Shown in pieces: positions 1-6,000 of a stretch of 10,105 nucleotides of DNA; positions within the stretch are counted from its first letter, which is position 1, and each line of letters starts with the position of its first letter. The stretch is from Campylobacterota bacterium. GTDB taxonomy: Bacteria > Campylobacterota > Campylobacteria > Campylobacterales > JAADDG01. The notes beneath the pieces are model-generated. The model was not told the DNA's origin. It saw only the letters and a list, made by a program, of their open reading frames with translations, and did no database searches. The stretch covers positions 1-10,105 of the forward strand of contig JAADDG010000052.1 of NCBI GenBank assembly GCA_013154075.1. Reading direction: 5' to 3'. The translations under genes and the position numbers were made by a program.

Positions 1-10
1 GACCTCGAAG

Positions 11-36
11 GCTCTCTCAAGCCCCCGCTCTCTCAA
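11..36. repeat. 10-bp direct repeat GCTCTCTCAA, two copies in a GC-rich edge segment
   Basis: GCTCTCTCAA occurs exactly at 11-20 and 27-36 (period 16). The pair is framed by complementary arms CCTCG (3-7) and CGAGG (38-42), and a second small hairpin GGCT/AGCC spans 10-23. The segment 1-45 is clearly richer in G and C than the rest of the window. No open reading frame, tRNA arm or rRNA sequence was recognised in it. It may be the start of a structured leader or the edge of a repeat continuing outside the window; function unknown. Confidence 0.5.
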
Positions 37-47
37 ACGAGGCCGAA

Positions 48-53
48 ATTATA
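48..53 (-). promoter_or_regulatory. possible sigma-70 -10 box pointing out of the window
   Basis: On the minus strand this reads TATAAT, a perfect -10 hexamer, placed so that a transcript would begin near position 41 and run leftwards through the GC-rich repeat at 3-42. No good -35 hexamer lies 16-18 bases upstream, though Campylobacterota promoters often lack one. Because TATAAT is common in AT-rich DNA, this is only a weak suggestion that a minus-strand transcript starts here. Confidence 0.2.
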
Positions 54-62
54 TAACAAGAA

Positions 63-82
63 AGCTTAAATAGAGCTTAAAT
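63..82. repeat. AGCTTAAAT direct repeat downstream of pcm
   Basis: AGCTTAAAT is present at 63-71 and 74-82, period 11. AAGCT at 62-66 and AGCTT at 74-78 could form a 5-bp hairpin with a 7-base loop just after the pcm stop codon. The stem is too weak and lacks a proper T run, so I do not call it an intrinsic terminator; no convincing terminator for the minus-strand operon is visible in the window. Confidence 0.35.
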
Positions 83-91
83 GGGGTGGGG

Positions 92-730
92 TTAGAAAAA
101 ATTTTCATTTTCCTTTTCATAGATCAAAGGAACGAATCTAAATCCGTAATATTTCTCCCCTTTTATCTCCCCATTTGGCATTTTTGTAAACCTATATATA
201 GAGTCTTTTATCGGAATAACAAGCACTCCGTTATCTTTTAGTTGATCAAAAAGCTCTTTGGGAATATCCTCGGCTGCCGCCGATACTAAAATCTTATCAA
301 ACTTTTTACCTTTAACTCCCAATGTTTTATCGGCCTTTTTTATTTCACATCTATTTTTAAACCCGAGTTTCAAAAGATTCTCTCTTCCAAAATCTACCAA
401 TTCATCTATTCTCTCAAGCCCAAGCACATTTCCCTCATCCCCCACTATGGAGCACAAAAGAGCGGTAGTCCATCCGGAGCCGCTTCCTATATCCAAAATT
501 TCATCCCCTTTTTTAGGCTGCAAAAGCTCAAGCATAAAAGCTACCGTAGAAGGCTGAGAGATAGTTTGATCTCTACCTATAGGCAAAGGTCTATCTTCAT
601 ACGTATGTTCACTTAGCTCTTTAGGTACAAAATACTTTCTATCAACTCTTCTAAAAGCCTCCTCTATAAGAGGAGTTTTTAAAGCTCCGTAGGCTTTCAT
701 ATGCTCGATAAGAGCTTCCATACTCCTCAT
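92..730 (-). CDS. pcm: protein-L-isoaspartate O-methyltransferase
   Basis: Cytosolic repair enzyme that moves a methyl group from S-adenosylmethionine to the free carboxyl of L-isoaspartyl residues in damaged proteins, starting their return to normal aspartate. The 212 residues match the family's usual length. Seen in the sequence: the signature EDRPLPIGRDQTISQP at residues 45-60, in which family members bind the substrate, and the SAM-binding loop DIGSGSG at 80-86, followed by an acidic LER strand end that would contact the ribose. The start at 730 is supported by AAGGAG at 739-744, 8 bases upstream; that site lies inside the last codons of the preceding gene, whose stop is only 3 bases away, so translation is probably coupled. 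It is the last gene of the amrS operon. Family assignment is secure; why it sits with the Memo/radical SAM genes is unknown. Confidence 0.95.
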   Translation of the reverse strand: MRSMEALIEHMKAYGALKTPLIEEAFRRVDRKYFVPKELSEHTYEDRPLPIGRDQTISQPSTVAFMLELLQPKKGDEILDIGSGSGWTTALLCSIVGDEGNVLGLERIDELVDFGRENLLKLGFKNRCEIKKADKTLGVKGKKFDKILVSAAAEDIPKELFDQLKDNGVLVIPIKDSIYRFTKMPNGEIKGEKYYGFRFVPLIYEKENENFF

Positions 731-733
731 TTT

Positions 734-1876
734 TCACACTCCTTCAAATTTAATTTTCAAAAATCCTTCAGGCATTAAAGCGGTAGCAAGCATAACCTCG
801 TTTATATCCTTATGTTCTCTCCAGCTTTCATTTTCTCTATTTCTCTCATCAAGCCAGAACTCTTCTATCTCTTTTCCAATGACACTAAAATCTTCCAAAA
901 TATCAAAATACAATTTCAAATCGCTTTTATCTCTTAGTATCTCTTTCATAATAGGAACGCCCTTTAAGCCTATCGACAAACCAAGCTCTCTAAAAGCAAG
1001 CCTATATTCGACGGGATACGAAAAATAGTTATTTTGAATAAAAAGTTTCAATCCTACAATAGAACTCTCTATAAGCTTTAGCAAAAAATTTTCATACTTT
1101 TCAAAATTCATTTCACTTAAAAATACGGCATCACTAATCAATCCCCCAAGTCCCAGCGGGTCAGCCGTCACAAGATTTAAATCTTTTGTCATGAAATAGA
1201 ACTCATCTATCTCGTTATCCAAATCCAAATTTCCATAAAATCGGGGATTTCTTTTGATAATTTCATTTATTTCCATATAGGTTATAAACCCGTCCAAAGG
1301 ATCGTGATGTCCCATAGAAGATACCAAAGGGCGACTTAAATCGGTACTCATTTTCCAATACATTAAAGTTCTTCTTCCGTCAAAATAGGTAAATTTCTTA
1401 AACGCAACCTTAGCAAGCTCCATTGCCCAAAAATTATATTTATGATCTTTTGTAACTTGAGTCACTCTGCTTAAGGCATGCATCCACTTTGTCAAATAGT
1501 GAAAATATTGCCCGTCTCTATCCCACTCCAAATCCTCATCAAACGGCTCGTCTTCCGCTCTCTCTTTGATCTCTTTACCTATTCTGAGTCCGCCTATTGT
1601 CGGATGAAGTTCACCGTCTTTATCTCTAAGACCGCTAATCCATCCCTTTCTCTCGTCATCTTCTCTAAATTTACCCAAGACATGATGCACCTGATCAATC
1701 AACTTCAAAGCTAACTTCAAATAGTTTTCATCTTTACTATCTTCATAAAGAGATAAAAAATTACATACCGCAAACGCATCCGTCCATAAATACCGCCGAG
1801 GAATTCCATCCCCCACCAACCCGGTTCTTTTAGCGAACTCCTCCATTAAAAAAGATACTACCTCACACTCTCTCAT
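734..1876 (-). CDS. uncharacterised 380-residue protein, possible alpha/alpha-toroid fold
   Basis: I do not recognise the family. The protein is almost certainly real: 380 codons, AGGAG 9 bases before the ATG, 30 bases after amrB and 3 bases before pcm. It has no signal peptide or membrane segment, so it should be cytosolic. It reads as mostly helical, with amphipathic helices alternating with loops carrying aromatic, Asp and His residues: LWTDAFA (30-36), GWISGLRD (78-85), HPTIGG (91-96), WDRDGQYFHY (118-127) and GHHDPLDG (189-196). That arrangement resembles six-hairpin (alpha/alpha)6 toroid proteins such as glycosidases and sugar epimerases. This fold call is inference from pattern, not a recognised motif. 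A carbohydrate- or polymer-directed enzyme, or a protein serving the Memo/radical SAM pair, are the two readings I would weigh. It ends in Glu-Gly-Val, encoded by the bases that also form the pcm ribosome binding site. Confidence 0.75.
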   Translation of the reverse strand: MRECEVVSFLMEEFAKRTGLVGDGIPRRYLWTDAFAVCNFLSLYEDSKDENYLKLALKLIDQVHHVLGKFREDDERKGWISGLRDKDGELHPTIGGLRIGKEIKERAEDEPFDEDLEWDRDGQYFHYLTKWMHALSRVTQVTKDHKYNFWAMELAKVAFKKFTYFDGRRTLMYWKMSTDLSRPLVSSMGHHDPLDGFITYMEINEIIKRNPRFYGNLDLDNEIDEFYFMTKDLNLVTADPLGLGGLISDAVFLSEMNFEKYENFLLKLIESSIVGLKLFIQNNYFSYPVEYRLAFRELGLSIGLKGVPIMKEILRDKSDLKLYFDILEDFSVIGKEIEEFWLDERNRENESWREHKDINEVMLATALMPEGFLKIKFEGV

Positions 1877-1906
1877 ATTTTATCTCTCCTATTTATTCAA
1901 AAGTTA

Positions 1907-2707
1907 TTATTCCACAAAAGCCGCACTCATATAACCGACTACTTGAGAAGTATCTCCGCTTGCATCGGCACTCGTTCTATAATCCAATAAAATAGGTTTC
2001 AATCTCAAATCTTTAGCAGCTATGATCATTCCTTCCACACCTATTTTACCACAAGCCTCACAACCTCTATGAAGTTGTGACGGATCAAGCTCGTTTACGG
2101 CTTTTAGACAAATACTATCCAGCATATTGGCTTTTTCAATATCGTAGTAATGACTTAAATCAGTGCTTATAACTACGGCGATTTTAGGATCTTTCAAAAG
2201 ATACTCTATAATTTTCGCTATATTTAAAGGAGACTCGTCTCCGTAAACAAGCTCCACCACTAAAGCGTCGGGATTATAAAACTTAATAAAAGGCATTTGC
2301 ACTTCAGTACTATGCTCATGATGAGCTTCCGGATAAAAAGATAGAGAAAACTTCTCTTTAAGATCCTCAACAACCTCTCTATCTATTTTCAAATTTCCAA
2401 AAGGTGTCTCATAAAAATCATAATCGCTTACACTCGTTCCGCTTAGATAGACTCTATGGCTCGGCCCTATAACCACTATAGTTTTAGCATCTCTGTTTCC
2501 AAGAAGCCTATGAGCGAAGTTTGCCGTAAAACCGGAATAAATATAACCGGCATGCGGCGCTATTATAGATCTCGGTCTTATTTTGAAAATCTCCTTATCT
2601 TTTATATTTTCATCTAAAAGCTTATTGAAATAATCTATCATTTGTCTTATTTCTTCTTTGCTTGCGGGATAAAATTGCCCCGCTACCGCACTCTCTCTTA
2701 TTCTCAT
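1907..2707 (-). CDS. amrB: AmmeMemoRadiSam system protein B (MEMO1 family)
   Basis: Bacterial homolog of human MEMO1, a family with the fold of class III extradiol dioxygenases and a metal-type pocket. Seen: IAPHAGY with His52, GPSHRVYLSG with His84, EHSTE with His132, TDLSH with Asp183 and His186, and EACG with Cys219. These correspond to the pocket residues of human MEMO1 (His49, His81, His192, Cys244) as I recall them. An upstream in-frame GTG at 2713 would give 268 residues, but the Shine-Dalgarno AAGGAG (2715-2720) is 1 base from it and 7 from the ATG at 2707. I therefore use the ATG, giving 266 residues. That ATG overlaps the amrS stop as ATGA, a coupling arrangement. The biochemical role of the bacterial protein is not settled; the tight pairing with the radical SAM gene is characteristic of the system. 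Confidence 0.93.
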   Translation of the reverse strand: MRIRESAVAGQFYPASKEEIRQMIDYFNKLLDENIKDKEIFKIRPRSIIAPHAGYIYSGFTANFAHRLLGNRDAKTIVVIGPSHRVYLSGTSVSDYDFYETPFGNLKIDREVVEDLKEKFSLSFYPEAHHEHSTEVQMPFIKFYNPDALVVELVYGDESPLNIAKIIEYLLKDPKIAVVISTDLSHYYDIEKANMLDSICLKAVNELDPSQLHRGCEACGKIGVEGMIIAAKDLRLKPILLDYRTSADASGDTSQVVGYMSAAFVE

Positions 2708-3720
2708 TTCCACACTCCTTCTATTTCTCTGTTACATTTAGGACAATGTCCGTCTTTAAGGTTATTTACAACCACCGAATATCCCGTCCTATCTATCAAA
2801 AGTTCTCCGCAATTTGGGCAATGCGTATCTCCATGTACCGGGACGTTACCAAGATAGATATAGTATAATCCGGCTTTTTCCCCTATTCTTTTCGCTCTTT
2901 GCAAAGTCTCTATACCAGTCCATTTGTGATCGGTCATCTTATAGTCCGGATGAAAAGCGCTAAGATGCCAAGGCACATGCCTTCCAAGCTCATTGGCTAT
3001 GAAATTCGCCATAGCTTCCAAATCCTCATCTTTGTCATTTTCACCCTCGATTAACAAGGTGGTAACCTCCACCCATATACCTTCGCTTACCATCATTCTC
3101 AAAGTATCTTTAACCGCTTCAAGACCGCCTTTTAGGACTTTTTTATAATATCCTTCATCCCAACATTTCAAATCTATATTGGCGGCATCGAGCCAATTTG
3201 GCATATCTTTTATAATTTCGGGAGATTCGAAACCGTTGCTTACAAATAGATTTTTAAGCCCCCTCTCTCTTGCTATCACTCCCACATCTCTTGCATAAGG
3301 ATAAAAAATAGTAGGCTCGTTATAGGTATAGGCTATGGACTTACAGCCGTACTCCAATGCCAAATCCACCATTTTTTCGGGACTTACATAGATCTCTTCG
3401 TTTACGTTTTTCTCTTGCGAAATTTGCCAATTTTGACAAAAAGGGCATTTGAAATTACACCCTACGGTTCCGAAAGAAAAAGCCTTAGTACCAGGTAGAA
3501 CATGATATAGAGGCTTTTTCTCTATAGGATCCACATTCAAAGCTACAGGATGTCCGTAAACGAGATTCTTAAGCTCACCCCCTTCATTTTTGTTCACTCC
3601 GCAGATTCCCACTTGTCCCTCTTTCAGTTTACAATAATGTCTGCAAAGTAAACAAATTATTCTATCTTTACCCTCCTCTTTTTTATAATATTTTATTTCT
3701 GGCAATTGATTATAAGACAT
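2704..3720 (-). CDS. amrS: AmmeMemoRadiSam system radical SAM enzyme
   Basis: Radical SAM enzyme related to pyruvate formate-lyase activating enzymes. Seen: the cluster-binding CxxxCxxC as CNFKCPFC (Cys88, Cys92, Cys95), expected to hold a [4Fe-4S] cluster that cleaves S-adenosylmethionine to the 5'-deoxyadenosyl radical. A Cys-rich N-terminus (Cys23, Cys26, Cys30, Cys40) and a C-terminal zinc-ribbon-like pair CPNC (301-304) and CPKC (326-329) flank it; both are usual in this subfamily. A GTG at 3726 could add two residues, but it overlaps the AAGGAG at 3726-3731, so the ATG at 3720, 5 bases from that site, is the start (338 residues). It is the first gene of the operon, followed by amrB with a 4-base overlap. 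The substrate is not apparent from the sequence. It should work in the cytosol and be oxygen sensitive. Confidence 0.95.
   Translation of the reverse strand: MSYNQLPEIKYYKKEEGKDRIICLLCRHYCKLKEGQVGICGVNKNEGGELKNLVYGHPVALNVDPIEKKPLYHVLPGTKAFSFGTVGCNFKCPFCQNWQISQEKNVNEEIYVSPEKMVDLALEYGCKSIAYTYNEPTIFYPYARDVGVIARERGLKNLFVSNGFESPEIIKDMPNWLDAANIDLKCWDEGYYKKVLKGGLEAVKDTLRMMVSEGIWVEVTTLLIEGENDKDEDLEAMANFIANELGRHVPWHLSAFHPDYKMTDHKWTGIETLQRAKRIGEKAGLYYIYLGNVPVHGDTHCPNCGELLIDRTGYSVVVNNLKDGHCPKCNREIEGVWK
2715..2720 (-). promoter_or_regulatory. ribosome binding site that sets the amrB start
   Basis: AAGGAG on the minus strand, within the final codons of amrS. It is 7 bases from the ATG at 2707 and only 1 base from the upstream GTG, which rules for the ATG. 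Confidence 0.8.
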
Positions 3721-3725
3721 TTTCA

Positions 3726-3731
3726 CTCCTT
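3726..3731 (-). promoter_or_regulatory. ribosome binding site that sets the amrS start
   Basis: AAGGAG on the minus strand, 5 bases before the ATG at 3720. Its last base is shared with the in-frame GTG at 3724-3726, so that codon cannot be the start. Confidence 0.8.
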
Positions 3732-3772
3732 TTATACAATAAACTTTATACTGGTTAGCTCAAGTTTCTTAA

Positions 3773-3801
3773 AATATAGCACTTTGTTTTCAAAAAGTCA
3801 A
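3773..3801 (-). promoter_or_regulatory. sigma-70 promoter of the amrS-amrB-pcm operon
   Basis: On the minus strand, TTGACT (3796-3801) and TATATT (3773-3778) are separated by exactly 17 bases, each close to the housekeeping consensus. Transcription would start near 3766, giving a leader of about 46 bases before the amrS ATG. A -35 box this good is unusual for Campylobacterota and suggests steady, fairly strong expression. No operator-like palindrome is obvious in the leader. Confidence 0.8.
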
Positions 3802-3852
3802 GACCTTTTTTATATTTTTTAACAATTTTTATTATCTCTTTTCTCGCCACAA

Positions 3853-3869
3853 TGGAACGCTATTTGCTT
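3853..3869 (+). promoter_or_regulatory. sigma-54 promoter of fliK-flgD-flgE
   Basis: TGGAAC (3853-3858) and TTGCTT (3864-3869) give the invariant GG (3854-3855) and GC (3866-3867) with exactly 10 bases between, as required for RpoN. The start of transcription should be about 12 bases beyond the GC, near 3879, leaving a short leader before fliK at 3903. In Campylobacter and Helicobacter the middle flagellar genes for the hook are under sigma-54 with the activator FlgR; I infer the same here. I did not identify an enhancer site. Confidence 0.88.
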
Positions 3870-3902
3870 CATTACTAACAAAGAGATTTTTAAGGAAAAA
3901 AG

Positions 3903-5318
3903 ATGACGGCTCAACTTCTAAACGTAGAATCGATAGAAAAAAATCTACTCTCTCACAAAAATATAAAGGCTAAAACTTCAAACGACAAAGATCTATTTAG
4001 TGCTCTTTTGGAAGGAATATTGCAACAAGAAAGCTCAAAAAAGAAGTCTAAAAAAGATTTGATAGATCTTCTAATAAAAAACAAATCTGCGGATCTAAAA
4101 CCACACTCCTTTTTAAGTATAGAGATAAAAGAGTTGCAAAACACAAAAATAAAAAAGGACTCAATAAAAGAGTCGTCCGAAAAAGAAATTTCAAAAGAGG
4201 ATAAACCTTTAGAGATTTCACTAAACGATCTTTTCAAAATATTAAATATAAGCTTCTCGAACCAAAAAGATGAAAAAATTATACAAAAAGAGATCTCTAA
4301 TTTAAATATTCAACCCAACAAAATAGACAAAAAAGTTTTGCAAGAGTTCAAAGAAGCGAAAAATCTACAAGAGTTGTTAAAAACGGCTCAAAAAAACGGC
4401 ATAGAGATCAAATCCTTCTCCATAGAAAAATCTCTTTTCGACAAACTTCAACCAAATCTCAAAAAAATCATAGATCAAAGCCTAAAAAGAGAAGAAACCG
4501 ATACAAAAATAGAACCGAAACAAGATCAAACTACCATAAAAACTCAAGAGATATTAAATCACAAAATTAAAAAAACAAATATCCAAAGTACGAAACAAAA
4601 CATCATAAACGATCCTCAAACCTCATCGACTCCTACTCTAAAAAGCATATTAAACGAGAAAAAAGAGACAAAGAAAGAGATTGAAACCAAACAGCTAAAA
4701 AATCAAAAAGAGGTAAAAAGAGATAAAAAAGCCTCCCCATTCGCCATCATAGAAAACAAAGAGATAAAAACTCAAATCAAATCCGTTCAAAAAGAGACAA
4801 AAGACAATATAATCCAAAACGAAACAAAAATACAAACATCGGAAAACGAACCGAAAGAGAACAAACCCCAAATCCATACGATTCAAACACAAACGGAAAA
4901 AACATCTTTCGATAATTCCAAAAACATAAACGTTCATAAAACATTTAACAATTTCGCGCAAAAATTTCAAGAGGCCATAGAGAGCTACAAACCTCCAGTA
5001 ACGAAGGTACAAATCTCTCTAAACCCCAAAAATCTCGGAGAGGTGGAGGTTACATTGATCCATAGGGGAGACAACCTTCAAGTCTCCATCTCTCCCCAAA
5101 ATCCACAAGCTCTAAATCTATTCCATCAAAATCAGACGGAATTTAGAAACGCTTTGGCAAATATAGGTTTCTCCTCCGTAGATATGAACTTTTCCGATTC
5201 CAACCAAAACAAAAACCAACAGCAAAACGATCAAAAGGCGTATAAAAAGGATTTCGAAGAAGAGGAAAACGAAAATAGTATAGCGACCATAAATTTCACT
5301 ATCCCAAGATATATTTAA
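3903..5318 (+). CDS. fliK: flagellar hook-length control protein FliK
   Basis: FliK is exported by the flagellar type III system during hook growth, measures hook length, and then acts on FlhB to switch export from hook to filament proteins. The 471 residues divide into a long low-complexity Lys/Gln/Asn/Ser-rich N-terminal and middle part (about 1-360), expected to be extended, and a C-terminal hook-control domain at about 365-430 with the recognisable ISLNPKNLGEVEVTL (371-385), followed by a polar Asn/Gln and Glu-rich tail. The N-terminal part is too variable to identify by itself; the call rests on the C-terminal domain and on the neighbours. The start is backed by AAGGA at 3892-3896, 6 bases upstream. 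It is the first gene after the sigma-54 promoter, with flgD 12 bases downstream, the order known for the Campylobacter cj0041-cj0043 and Helicobacter HP0906-HP0908 blocks. Confidence 0.92.
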   Translation: MTAQLLNVESIEKNLLSHKNIKAKTSNDKDLFSALLEGILQQESSKKKSKKDLIDLLIKNKSADLKPHSFLSIEIKELQNTKIKKDSIKESSEKEISKEDKPLEISLNDLFKILNISFSNQKDEKIIQKEISNLNIQPNKIDKKVLQEFKEAKNLQELLKTAQKNGIEIKSFSIEKSLFDKLQPNLKKIIDQSLKREETDTKIEPKQDQTTIKTQEILNHKIKKTNIQSTKQNIINDPQTSSTPTLKSILNEKKETKKEIETKQLKNQKEVKRDKKASPFAIIENKEIKTQIKSVQKETKDNIIQNETKIQTSENEPKENKPQIHTIQTQTEKTSFDNSKNINVHKTFNNFAQKFQEAIESYKPPVTKVQISLNPKNLGEVEVTLIHRGDNLQVSISPQNPQALNLFHQNQTEFRNALANIGFSSVDMNFSDSNQNKNQQQNDQKAYKKDFEEEENENSIATINFTIPRYI

Positions 5319-5330
5319 AAGGAAAAAACG

Positions 5331-5999
5331 ATGACAACCAACGCTCTAAACTCGCTCACCCAATCGACAAACGACACAAATACGGCGGTAAATCCGAAAT
5401 CGATTCTCGGTAAAGACGACTTTTTAAAACTACTTTTGGTGGAACTTGAATATCAAGATCCCACTTCTCCGATGGATACGGATAAAATCCTCACTCAAAC
5501 ATCGGAACTTGCGACTTTGGAAACTCAGCAAAATACCAATAAAACATTGGAAAAGATAACGAATCAATTTCAAGCCACTTCCAATCTCGGCGCAATAGCC
5601 GCTATAGGAAAATATGCAAAATTAAACAACAAAATCAAACTTGAAGAGAATCAACCCACCTCCTTCAATATCAATTTCGAAGCGGAGGTAAAAAAAGGAA
5701 CCATTCATATCTATGACGAAAACAAACAGGAAGTAAGAACCATAGATATTGAAGAAGGAAGCGTAGGCAATACGACCATAACGTGGGACGGAAAAACTAA
5801 CGGGGGAGAGAATGCGAAAGCCGGATTTTACACCATAGAGGGAAGCTATATAGACAAAAACAACAAACCTCACGATATAGATTTCGGAACCTACCCTATA
5901 GAGGGAGTCTCTTTCAGTAACGGAAAAGTGCAATTTAAAATAGGTAACCAATACATCCCTATGGACAACATATCCGAAATATTCGAAAAAGGAGCTTAG
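5331..5999 (+). CDS. flgD: flagellar hook assembly (capping) protein FlgD
   Basis: FlgD is the scaffold cap at the growing hook tip under which FlgE subunits polymerise; it is exported and later replaced. The 222 residues are normal for the family. The conserved N-terminal signature is clear: DDFLKLL at 29-35, YQDP at 41-44 and SPMD at 46-49, followed by a Gln/Thr-rich ELATLE helix. The C-terminal half contains the FlgD immunoglobulin-like region with ITWDGKTNGGENAKAGFYTI (about residues 149-168), the characteristic W-D-G...G.Y element also seen in other secretion-linked Ig-like repeats. AAGGA at 5319-5323 lies 7 bases before the ATG. The gene is between fliK and flgE and its stop is one base from the flgE start, so the three are one transcript and probably translationally coupled. 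Confidence 0.95.
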   Translation: MTTNALNSLTQSTNDTNTAVNPKSILGKDDFLKLLLVELEYQDPTSPMDTDKILTQTSELATLETQQNTNKTLEKITNQFQATSNLGAIAAIGKYAKLNNKIKLEENQPTSFNINFEAEVKKGTIHIYDENKQEVRTIDIEEGSVGNTTITWDGKTNGGENAKAGFYTIEGSYIDKNNKPHDIDFGTYPIEGVSFSNGKVQFKIGNQYIPMDNISEIFEKGA

Positions 6000-6000
6000 A

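Noticed and set aside
1..45. Possible tRNA end at the left edge
   Set aside because: No T-arm GTTCRA motif, acceptor pairing or CCA could be found on either strand.
258..557. Plus-strand open frame opposite pcm
   Set aside because: Shadow of pcm; composition is a reverse-complement artefact and there is no family resemblance.
2708..2713. GTG start adding two residues to amrB
   Set aside because: Only 1 base from the Shine-Dalgarno; the ATG at 2707 has 7-base spacing and an ATGA overlap with amrS.
3721..3726. GTG start adding two residues to amrS
   Set aside because: The codon overlaps the ribosome binding site itself; ATG at 3720 is well placed.
4695..5012. Minus-strand frame rich in Phe, Leu and Tyr opposite fliK, resembling a membrane protein
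   Set aside because: The hydrophobic look comes from reading the Lys/Asn/Gln-rich fliK backwards; no start signal or conserved motif.
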